Assembly: GCA_009363875.1 (NCBI GenBank)
Contig: CM018680.1
Span: 63,585,279-63,649,278, forward strand
Length of the DNA: 64,000 nt
Source: Mikania micrantha
Taxonomy: Eukaryota > Streptophyta > Magnoliopsida > Asterales > Asteraceae
Direction: 5' to 3'
The notes under the pieces were generated by a model. That model saw only the letters and a program-made list of their open reading frames with translations. It was not told the DNA's origin and made no database searches. Both the position numbers and the translations under genes were made by a program. Of this stretch, positions 54,610 through 64,000 are shown one piece after another (the first letter of the stretch is position 1; every line of letters starts with the position of its first letter).

Positions 54610-56277
54610 ATTTTGCTCAGAAACTGTTCACAGTACGCCAAAGCTTTTTTGAGTCCCCTTGGGTGTACGCGATGAGTCCAAAGTATCTAAAATCCTCTAG
54701 ATTCCTTCGTTGTACGCCAAGCCCCGTTCAAGCCTTCTTGGCGGTATGCAACGAAGAGTTAGTCGGAATAAATTAGCTAGAAACATCAGCTTTTCATGCA
54801 AACATATTATTTTCTTCATCTCTCGAACCTACCCACTTCCAGATCGATCAAATCGATCTTAGAGCTTCAAAACCTTGTTTTCAATATGTTGAACCATCAC
54901 AAATAAGACAGTGATCATCTCAACAACACCTGATCATCGTTTTGCAACCGAAAATCCGTCCTAACGGGTAACGATCTGTTTTCTCCTATTAGTTTGATAA
55001 TGTATGCATTAAATCTAGTTTTTGAACATAATGCAATAGTCATTATAGTTGATTATTGCTTAGATAATATCTAGGAATAGTTAGAAACAAAGAAATTGAT
55101 ACGTTAATGGTGAAATCCTTGTCTTGATCCGTTATAATGCCATAGATTATAATGGATTTAACCATTTGATTATAACAACGGTTACGATTGTCTTGATCGT
55201 TCCTTGAAATGCTATGTCAAATCCAAGTGTTTCAAGCTAATGACAGGAATTAAGATAATCATCGAATTAACGATTTGATGTTTATGTTAACATTCAGATT
55301 AGTATATTGAATATGGTTATTAAACCTATTCCAATATGATATTCATGTGTTTCATGGTATCTAAATGATCAATAAAAAGGATTGGATATTTTCTAGACCA
55401 GAAATCAATCGGGAAACTGCTCTGATGATACAATCAACAATAATACCTATTTGGTTAATCTGAAGGCATTCTGATTAATCCAATGAGTCATCAACTTCTT
55501 AATTGGAACCTTAATTATTATAGGTTCCCAGTTATAATACATTGTATGAGATTCAAATAAGACAATTGAATAAGGATTTAATATCAGTTTGATGACTTGA
55601 TTTGCAATTTCCTTGGCATTGAACATTAAAAAAAGATATAATAAGCAAATTAAAACACAAATAAGTTATAAAACCTTAACTAATGCAAACTTGGCTACAA
55701 ACACAAGTCTGCGCACTAACCATCGATTCCAACACTTTAGGTGAGTTTCATGCAACCCCTTTTTCTTTTCAATGTTTTCTAGAGGTAGGTTCATATACAA
55801 AATGAGATTTTTGTAAAAAGTGTAAAAAGCAAAGTATTATTATAAATAACAATGTGCTATTATTAACAAGGAATTGTTACATATTATAATAGCATTGTGT
55901 TAATATTATAATAGCACTTTGTTATTTATAATAGCACTTTGCTTTTTATACTTTTTACAAAACTATTACTTTGTACAATAACCTTACTCATGTTTTATAA
56001 ACATCAGGGTATCGTTATGAAATATTTCTTAAACTTATGATATGTTTATATAACTATGAGCCGACTTTGGGATATCATGGGATAACCATAGGTATCGACG
56101 AGACATACCAAAAAGTTCTCATTCTTGAGAAATGTATCTAGTAAACCCATATGGTTCGCACAAGTAAACATTGATAGTACTATCGGGATGACAACCCTAT
56201 TTTCTAGGAGGATTGCATGTCCCCTGGTGTGAATTTTTGTTACTGTTTCTAGTATCAACATCAACGTGTATACGTTA
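54610..56277 (+). mobile_element. Truncated LTR of a Tekay-related chromovirus
   Basis: It shows the features of the LTR at 56278-58399 in the same order: a TACGCCAAG ... CTTGGCGGTATGC pair (54713-54750; compare 56769-56806), a Cys/His-poor AT-rich middle, then GATAGTACTATCGGGATGAC and CCTAGGAGG-like words near its end (about 56175-56220; compare 57765-57815). The full chromovirus inserted immediately after it. Its own continuation would lie beyond the window. Confidence 0.5.
55809..55962. repeat. 154-bp hairpin
   Basis: TTTTGTAAAAAGTGTAAAAA on the left pairs with TTTTTATACTTTTTACAAAA on the right. AAATAACAATGTGCTATTAT pairs with ATAATAGCACTTTGTTATTT. Probably a tiny foldback MITE inside the truncated LTR. 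Confidence 0.75.
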
Positions 56278-58399
56278 TGTGACACCCAAATATTTCAGGT
56301 AAATTGCAACTCTTTCAACTTTACATTTCACACTTATACTTGTTGCATTTCATTACTTATGTTAATTAGATGAGTCAAACACAAACAACTGCGAAATGAC
56401 AGTTCAGGAACTATCGAATCGTACATTGCACATTGGTTTTGGAAACCAAGTGTCCCAAACTCAAACGCAAATGAAAAACAATAAATCGGGGAATTATTGG
56501 ATTGTGCATTACATGTTGATTATGCTTAATCAAGCATGCAAACAGTTCATAACGAAGAACACAAATTATCCAAGTTAATTAGAGGAATTATCGAAACACA
56601 CACACGAGTCTCACGAACGTTGGTGAACAATCAGTAATCAAACAATCTTATTTGTTATTATCTGAATATGTGCTAAACATGTATAAGATGTTTAGGATAA
56701 AAGTTAGTAATCGAACACGAACGAACTTGAATCAACGAAATCGAAAAACCAAGAAATGAAGCCTTCGCGGTACGCCAAGTCCCTCGGCAAAATACTTGGC
56801 GGTATGCGAAGCAGGAACGGGAGCTTGGACTCCGAAATCCTTGGTGGTATGCAGCAAGTTCCAGAATTCAAAAATTTATAAAGACGTTCCCAATTCATTT
56901 TTTCGGTTACTATTACACAGCACTGAGCCTTTTCTCTCAAAATCGACCAAAACTCTCTGAATCAACACTTAAACTCTCTGGAATCAACATTGAATCCATT
57001 TCCTTCATCCTTTGGTAATTTTGGAGTCCTTGGACCTTGGAGGAGAAGCAAAGAAGCTAGAAACGACCGTCAACCACTAGATCTTCATCATCAGCAACTA
57101 TCCTCACTCAATCTTGCCTTTTAAGCTAGTTTTACGTGTTTTTCTATGGCTAGATTGAACATGCAATGGATGAAACCCACATGCATGAACATCCACCCAC
57201 ATGCAACTCCATGTGGCTAGTGTACATGAATTTTTTTGGTGATTTGATGTGGTATTTGATACAAATCTACTGATTTTAGAGTAGATAGGTGTTTAGATTG
57301 AGTTTTGATGGGTTATGATATTGATTTTGTAGAACTTCAAATAAAAGGAGATTTTTATGTTGCATGTTGGTGATTTGTGATGATCTAGACATGTTAGACA
57401 TGTCTAGATGTTGTAAAATGCATATTGAAGTGTTTAAAAACACATTTGGATATTTGATTTGGTGAAAAACATGATTTTTATATAACTTACTATTTATAGA
57501 AACTTTTTGAAATCAAAAGAGGGGTTTTGATGTTTTAACATATTTTGGTGATTTGTGATTATGGAAATATGTTTAAAAATGATTTCTAAACATATTGGTA
57601 ACTTCGATTTTTGAAAACGGACACTTAAACGGATACTTACTATTTTAAGAAACTTTATTTAGGGCAAACACTATAAACGACGATTTATGTATAAACGATA
57701 TGTTTTAGGTGTTAAAACGTATATTTATAAATATACTATAAGCACGGAGCGCCTAGGGTGGTAATCTTGGATAGTACTGTTTGGGCCTGACAAACCCCAC
57801 CCATCGTGCCTAGGAGGCCAACCCAACTAGAGTTTCGAATGGGTGCAATATTGACCAATACTTTTTGCCATTGTCTTGTGATGGACATGGCATGAGGCAC
57901 AACTGTTAGCTTCAGTACAAACCCACATATAATATAACTGTATTGACTAGCTATCAATCGATACTGCATTATAATGATATGTAATCCAACAACATTTACT
58001 TTAAACATTTTGATGTTTACTGCTTATGAAAAGCATGTACTCTCACCAACCTTTGTGTTGACCCTTTTACTCGCATGTTTTCTTAGGTAACTAAGGCACA
58101 CACACAATGATAGGATGCTATGCTGAGAGTCACATGCATCTACTTAGTGATTTAGGCTTTGAGAACATTTAACTTTTATCTTGATATGTAATGATAAATA
58201 CTTAAAATGCTTCCGCAACTTATATTTTCAATGTTGTTTTGACAACTTAAACATTTACTTCCGTAACTTTGATTTTATAAAACTGTTTTATCCAAGAATT
58301 TGGATGTACGTATGCAACCAAACATGTAGGTCATGCAACTGTATGACCAGAGATTGTGATCTTGACAGTCACGTTGCGCCCTGGGGCCGGGGTGCGACA
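56278..58399 (+). repeat. 5' LTR of the chromovirus (2.1 kb)
   Basis: Starts TGTGACACCCAAATATTTCA, ends GGGGTGCGACA. The left flank CGTTA is the expected TSD copy, but its partner lies outside the window. Confidence 0.9.
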
Positions 58400-58402
58400 G
58401 AT

Positions 58403-58414
58403 TGGTATCAGAGT
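58403..58414 (+). promoter_or_regulatory. Primer binding site of the chromovirus
   Basis: TGGTATCAGAGT, 11 of 12 bases of the initiator Met-tRNA complement, three bases after the LTR. Confidence 0.88.
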
Positions 58415-58551
58415 CTTTGGTTATTGCGAATTAGGTTTGCATTTAGTGAACTTAGTCTATAACCACTAGTCTCCACACACATAGAGTTAGTAGTAGTAGT
58501 AGTACTAGCATACATGATCATTTATTAATTTCATACATGATTGTACGCGTT

Positions 58552-60070
58552 CTTATTACGCGCATTATAGATATGACGACACCGTCATCACCGCATATGT
58601 CTGCACACGATGAGCAGGAGCCGATAGAGCCAGCACTACCCGCAACACCACTACCCGTGATCGCAGAGACGCCTTACCAGCATCCTATATCATCGGATGA
58701 TCCCATGGAGGATTCGGGCAAGGATCCTGAGGAATGGGGTCTGATAACAACTCTGACGAGGACGCTGAGGAGGACCCCATGGAGGAGTCACCTAGCAATG
58801 CATCGCCCATACTAGAACCACCCGAGCCTAAGAGGCGGTGTCTTGAGTCGGATGTTATTGCCAGAATGGCTCAGGACCTGGCCTGAGCAGACGATCGAAT
58901 TGAGTGTCTTGTAGAAGAACTAAGATACACCAACACCCGACATGCAGAACTCTGTAGCAAAGTCAACAAGATGGATCAGGATATGACCTAGTTGATTGCT
59001 CTATTTCAGGCAGCTGAAGACCAGGCTGCCATCGTTGAAGTAAGAATCGAAGAGCTAGAGAACAGGGCTGCCATTCTAGACCCAGAAGAGTCTGAAACTG
59101 AGGAAGATGAACCAATAGAGGATGTTGATTCTGATTCCAATATCAACGACACCTCAGATACTAAATTCAATTACTTCCATTGCCTATGACAGGAGCAAAC
59201 CTCAACCCACCTCCCTGCACATTCAAAATGTTTCTGGACTGCAAACCCCACTCATTCAACAACACTGAGGGAGCCGTCAGATTATTATGCTGGATGGAAA
59301 AGGCAGAGTCGGCCTTCTCCATGGGCAACCACGGGAATGAAGACAGAGTCAAGTTTGCTACTGGAACTTTTGAAGGATTTGCCCTCATTTGGTGGAATAC
59401 AAACGTTCAAAATTTAGGGTTTGATGCAGCCAACGCCCTACCTTGGGAGGATTTCCAAAGGATGATGAACCGTGAATACTGTCCTCGCGGTGAAGTGCAG
59501 AAACTTGAGACAGAATTTTGGAACCATAAGATGGTTGGTTCTGAGATCGAGGCATACACCGCTCGATCATATGAGCTCGCACACTTGTGCTCGAAAATGG
59601 TGACACTTGCTTACAAGCACATAGAGAAATACATTGAGGGGCTACCCCCTCAAATTCAGGGAATGGTACATTCTGCTGACCCCGTTACCCTACAACAAGC
59701 CATGCGACTGGCCCACAAACTCACTGATTCAGTCTTCGCACAAGGACTCTTACCACCGAGTGGTGCTATAGCCATAACTGCTAATAACAAACGCAAATGG
59801 GATAACACCCTGAGCAAACCTTCCACTCTTCAATCACCACCTCAACAGCGTAAGTTTGGATCATTTCAAGCTTACACCCCACCTACCCCAACCAACCGGA
59901 ACTCAGAAGCCTATGCAGGAAACACCCCAAGTGCAATGCGACAAGGGAGGACAGCTCGCCAAAGACTGAAGAGGCGAGATACTGGCGAAAACCCCACAAC
60001 CACACCAGCAGTAACTTGAAGCACCAAAGAACAACCACAATAACAGGAACAACAACTGTCTGAAGGGACG
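58552..60070 (+). pseudogene. Chromovirus gag, broken
   Basis: It starts around ATGACGACACCGTCATCACC (58552) with an acidic N-terminal part that is interrupted by a frameshift near 58735 and stops near 58885 and 58989. The retrotransposon gag core is open at 59180-60019: KMFLDCKPHSFNNTEGAVRL, DRVKFATGTFEGFALIWWNT, WEDFQRMMNREYCPRGEVQK, IEKYIEGLPPQIQGMV. The CCHC knuckle expected after about 59900 is lost by frameshifts. Confidence 0.88.
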
Positions 60071-61720
60071 AGCCTTTGTGATCGGGGCTAAGGAAGCCAG
60101 AAGGGATCCCAACCTCTCAACAGGTACATATCTCCTAAACCATCACTACGCTTCTGTATTATTTGATAATGGTGCTTAGAGAAGTTTTATATATAAGGAT
60201 TTTAGTGAGATACTTGTCATAACCCAAACACCCTTAGAGGTTGAATGTACCGTAGAGCTAGCTGATGGAAAACTAATTGTAACTAAGCACATTCTAAAGA
60301 AATGTACTTTAGATCTAGCAAACCATAAGTTTAATATTGACCTCATGCCAGTCAAACTAGCAGTTTTGATGTCGTAGTGGGCATGGATTGGTTGTCTGAC
60401 ACCTAAGCTGAAATAGTTTGTCACGATAAGGTTGTGTGCATACCCCTCCCTAGTGGAGAAACCCTAGTCATCAACGGCGAAAGAAGCGACACTTCCCTTA
60501 AAATCATCTCGTGCATGAAAGTCCACAAGTGCCTATGAAAGGGATACGCTACAATATTGGCACTTATCACCGACAAAACTTAGGAGGAGAAGAAAATAGA
60601 AGACATCCCAGTCGTATGCGACTATCACAAGGTACTCCCTGAGGATCTACCAGGACTACCACCACCTCGACAAGTGGAGTTCCTCATAGATCTTGCGACG
60701 GGAGCAGCACCTATCGCGCGAGCACCCTATCGACTTGCACCTTCAGAGGTGCAAGAACTGTCCAACCAGTTGCAATAATTGTTGGACAAGGGTTTCATTA
60801 GACCAAGCTTCTCACCAGGGGGAGCTCCTGTACTCATCATGAAGAAAAAGGATGGCCCATTCCGTATGTGCATTAATTATTGAGAATTGAACAAAGTGAT
60901 AATCAAGAACCGTTACCCCTTAGTCACATTGACGATCTATTCGACCAGCTGCAAGGATCGAGTTACTACTCCAAGATCAATCTGCAATCTGGTTACCACC
61001 AGTTGAGAATCCAAGAGGAAGATATCCCTAAGACAGCTTTTCGCACATGGTATGGCCATTACGAGTTTATGGTCATGCCATTCGGGCTAACTAATGCATC
61101 TGCAGTATTCATGGTCCTTATGTATAGAGTGTGCAAACCCTACCTCAACAAGTTTATCATTGTGTTCATTAAAGATATTCTTATCTACTCGAAGACCCAT
61201 GATGAACACAAAGAGCATCTTCAATTGGCTCTTGAACTCTTAGGGCAGGAGAAGTTGTATGCTGAACTCTCAAAGTGCGACTTTTGGATTCGAGAAGTCC
61301 AATTTTTGGGACATGTTGTTAATGAACAAGGGGTTCATGTGGATAAATAAAAGATAGAGGCTATCAAGAACTGGGAAGCACCAAAAGACCCCAACTAAGG
61401 TGCGACAATTCCTAGGCTTGGCAGGCTATTATCGAAGATTCATCGAAGGATTTTTCAAGATAACCCAAACACTCACAGCTCTCACCCACAAGGATAAAAA
61501 ATATCGCTGGAGTGACAAGCAAGAAGCTGCATTCCAACTTCTCAAGCAGAAGCTCTGTAGTGCACCTATCATGTCTCTTCCTGATGGAACAGCGGCTTCG
61601 TATTGTACTGCGATGCCTAGATACAAGGACTCGACTACGTGATGATTCAGCGAGAGAAGGTGATCGCATATGCTTCTTGACAACTAAAAGTCCACAAGAA
61701 GAATTACACTACCCACGACT
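60071..61720 (+). pseudogene. Chromovirus protease-RT-RNase H, broken
   Basis: The protease box reads FDNGA then TAG (about 60155-60181) where the family has FDSGAD. The RT begins LPEDLPGLPPPRQVEFLIDL with stops in LQ-stop-LLDKGF (about 60778) and CINY-stop-ELNK (about 60881, CGA to TGA). The open part 60880-61350 has LQSGYHQLRIQEEDIPKTAF and, at the catalytic box, FIKDILIYS where FIDD is required. 61400-61642 holds RQFLGLAGYYRRFIEGF and the RNase H start. A polymerase from this copy would be dead. Confidence 0.9.
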
Positions 61721-63452
61721 TGGAACTTGGAGCCATGGTATTTGCCCTCAAGATCTGGAGACACTACCTGTATGGTACAAAGTGTACGATATACACCGAT
61801 CACAAAGAGTCTCCAACACGTATTCGAGCAGAAGAAACTGAACATGCGACAACGTCGTTGGCTTGAACTCCAAAACGACTACGAGTGTGCTATCAAGTAT
61901 CACCCAGGGAAGGCCAATATAGTGGTCGATTCCCTAAGACCGAAGAATACCTTGAAACCCAAGAGGGTACGAGCTCTACAACTCACCATTCATCCCAATC
62001 TCCCTGAGCAGATACGCAGTGCCCAAGTTGAGGCACTAAAAGAAGAAAACCTAGTGGACGAATCACTAAGGGGAATGGAAAAGCAACTAGAAGTCAAAGC
62101 GGATGGCTTACATTATTTCATGGAACATGTCTGGATTCCACATCACGAAAACTTACGAGATCTAGTGATGGACGAGGCTCATAAGTCCCGGTATCCCATT
62201 CACCTTGGATCTGATAAGATGTATCATGATCTGAAAGTCTTTTATTGGTGGCCAAACATGAAAGCCGACGTCACCACATACGTCAGCAAATGCTTGACTT
62301 GCGCCAAAGTCAAGGTCAAGTATCAAAAACCATCTGGATTACTCATCCAACTAGAAATTCCCATGTGGAAGTGGGAACAAATCTCCATGGACTTCATTAC
62401 CAAATTACCTCGTACTTCTAGTGGATGCGACACTATCTGGGTAATTATGGATCGACTGACTATGTCAGCACATTTCCTTGCAATCAAGGAAAATGACAAG
62501 ATCGAAAAACTAGCCAGAATCTATGTCAAGGAAGTTATCTCGTGACATGGAATGCCAATCTCCAACATCTCTTATCGAGACGCAAGATTTGTTCGAATTT
62601 CTGGAAATCATTGCAAAAGTCGTCTGGCACGCGGTTGGATATGAGTACATCATACCATCCACAAACCGACGGAAAAAGCGAACACACTATACAAACTCTC
62701 GAAGATATGCTACGAGCGTGCGTAGTAGAGTTCGACAACAGCTGGGAAACTCACCTACCGCTGGTTGAGTTCTCTTACAACAGCAGCTACCACACGAGCA
62801 TAAAGGCAGTGCTTTTTGAGGCCCTCTATGGCATGAAATGCCGATCACCCATCTGCTGGGCGGAAGTGGGCGACAGTCAGCTCACAGGCCCGAAACTAGT
62901 GCATGAAACTACGGAGAAGATCGTACAAATCAGAAATCGTATGGCAGTAGCTCGTGATCGTCAAAAGAGCTATGCCGACAAACGCCGAAAGCCTCTAGAA
63001 CTTCAGGTAGGAGACAAAGTCCTTCTAAAAGTTTCGCCATGGAAAGGCATTATTTGTTTTGGGAAACAAGGAAAATTGAACCCAAGGTATATTGGACCAT
63101 TTGATATCCTGAAAAGGATTGGCCTAGTGGCATACCAACCAACCTACCAGCCGAACTCGATGGAATCCACAACGTGTTTCATGTCTCGAACATGAAGAAA
63201 TGTTTATCCGATGAGACACATGTAATTCCACTGGATGAGATCCAGGTGTATGAGCAGCTACGATTCGTGGAAGAGCCGGTAAAGATCATGGACAACGAGG
63301 TCAAACAACTCAAACAGAGTCGGATTCTGATTGTCAGAGTCTGATGGAACTCAAAACGCAAACCTGAATTCACATGGAAACATGAAGATAAGATGATGCG
63401 CAAATATCCCCACCTCTTCAAACAGAAAACGTCGAACGCCGACAACAACTAA
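61721..63452 (+). pseudogene. Chromovirus integrase with chromodomain-like tail, broken
   Basis: 61727-62545: RNase H end (QRRWLELQNDYECAIKYHPG), integrase zinc finger (HLGSDKMYHDLKVFYWWPNM ... CLTCAKVK) and the first catalytic Asp (WEQISMDFITKLPR). A frame change at about 62543 leads to 62542-63195: TSYHPQTDGKSEHTIQTLED (third acidic residue as in this family), GVGDKVLLK-type block and GPFDILKRIGLVAY. Another change near 63140 leads to the VFHVSNMKKC and EEPVKIMD tail with a CGA-to-TGA stop near 63342. Chromodomains steer integration to heterochromatin. Confidence 0.88.
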
Positions 63453-63575
63453 ATTTTGGGACAAAATTTTCTTTCAACAAGTGAATGATGTGACAACCAA
63501 AAAAAAGATTTTGTTCTCAAACACTACCAACAACAACCAAATTTTGGGAAGAAATTTCTTTCAACAAGGGGATGA
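63453..63575 (+). repeat. Duplicated polypurine/LTR border of the chromovirus
   Basis: TTTTGGGACAAAATTTTCTT ... CAACAAGTGAATGATGTGAC (63453-63494) is repeated as TTTTGGGAAGAAATTTCTTT ... CAACAAGGGGATGATGTGAC (63541-63581). The second GGGGATGA abuts the real LTR; the first copy ends in a false LTR start at 63489. Confidence 0.8.
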
Positions 63576-64000
63576 TGTGACACTGGCAATTTCAGGTAAA
63601 TTTCAACTTCTACAACTTTACATTTCACACGCATACTTGTTGCATTTCATTACTTATGTTAACTAGATGAGTTAAACACAAACAACTGCGAAACAACCGT
63701 TCAAGGAACTATCGAATCGTACATTGCACATTGATTTTGGAAACCAAGTGTGGCAAACTCAAATGCAAACGCAAAACAATAATTCGAAGAATTATTGGAT
63801 TGTTCATTACATGTTGATTATGTTTAATCAAGCATGCAAACAGTTTGTAACGACGAAAACAAACTATCAAAGATAATTCGAGGAATTATCGACACACACA
63901 CACGAGTCTCATGAACATTGGTGAACATTCCGTAATCAAACAATCTTATGTGTTATTATGTGAGTATGTGCTAAACATGTATTAGAAGTTTAGGATAAAC
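63576..64000 (+). repeat. 3' LTR of the chromovirus, partial
   Basis: TGTGACACTGGCAATTTCAG; it continues collinear with 56278 onward to the window end, with clear divergence (many substitutions over 425 bp), so this insertion is older than the Sirevirus. Confidence 0.9.

Larger units (their letters stand above)
56278..64000 (+). mobile_element. Tekay-type Ty3/gypsy chromovirus, decayed, right LTR cut by window end
   Basis: Left LTR 56278-58399, Met-tRNA primer site, gag, protease-RT-RNase H, integrase with a chromodomain-like tail, then a second LTR starting at 63576. Domain order with RT before integrase shows Ty3/gypsy. The tail block LPAELDGIHNVFHVSNMKKC, RFVEEPVKIMDNEVKQLKQS and EFTWKHED is the chromodomain-containing end of Tekay/Del elements. 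Every gene carries stops or frameshifts. Confidence 0.92.

Overview
This window looks like nuclear DNA of a flowering plant, most likely a daisy-family (Asteraceae) or similar eudicot. The evidence is an intron-bearing relic of a plant serine carboxypeptidase-like (SCPL) gene, Sirevirus Ty1/copia elements with an extra 3' ORF, a Tekay-like chromovirus with 2.1-kb LTRs, Athila and PIF/Harbinger pieces, and very AT-rich spacers. No intact host gene was found, and no tRNA, rRNA or CRISPR array. The family-level placement is inference.

Layout. 1-7,740: SCPL pseudogene (+), its introns swollen by a long-arm foldback element, two hAT-type elements with 8-bp target-site duplications (TSDs), two (TA)n-bounded foldback MITEs and a small SINE-like insert. 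8,409-9,599: possible Helitron 5' end. 9,600-17,406: old Sirevirus copy (-), truncated at both ends, with a chromovirus-type LTR fragment inside. 19,345-19,752: MITE with a perfect 10-bp TSD. 19,965-21,240: Athila-like ORF1 remnant (-). 22,955-29,650: two PIF/Harbinger-like elements carrying only the Myb/SANT ORF1, in opposite orientation and apparently nested. The first is split by a 3.3-kb non-coding LTR retrotransposon (24,579-27,852). 31,957-33,154 and 51,194-54,003: a chain of foldback MITEs joined by (TA)n tracts. The chain is split by an 18-kb Sirevirus (33,155-51,193, -). That Sirevirus is itself split inside its envelope-like ORF by a 5.9-kb gag-only LTR retrotransposon (35,600-41,526, +). 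54,610-56,277: truncated LTR of a Tekay relative, into which a decayed Tekay-type chromovirus (56,278 to beyond the window end) has inserted.

How the parts relate. The Sirevirus and the gag-only element both have near-identical LTRs (4/791 and 2/640 differences) and 5-bp TSDs (AACGC, GAGGT), so both insertions are recent and their order is clear. The Sirevirus pol nevertheless carries at least two nonsense codons and two indels, and the nested element has no pol at all. Both were therefore probably mobilised, at least in part, by enzymes made elsewhere. Both, and the 3.3-kb element, share a Met-tRNA primer site, a GGGGGAG polypurine tract and abundant short palindromic or tandem motifs in LTRs or leader regions.

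The least ordinary items are the gag-only element with its array of AGGTTCG units, an in-frame UAA at the gag/pol border kept in three related elements, and the (TA)n-linked foldback chain.
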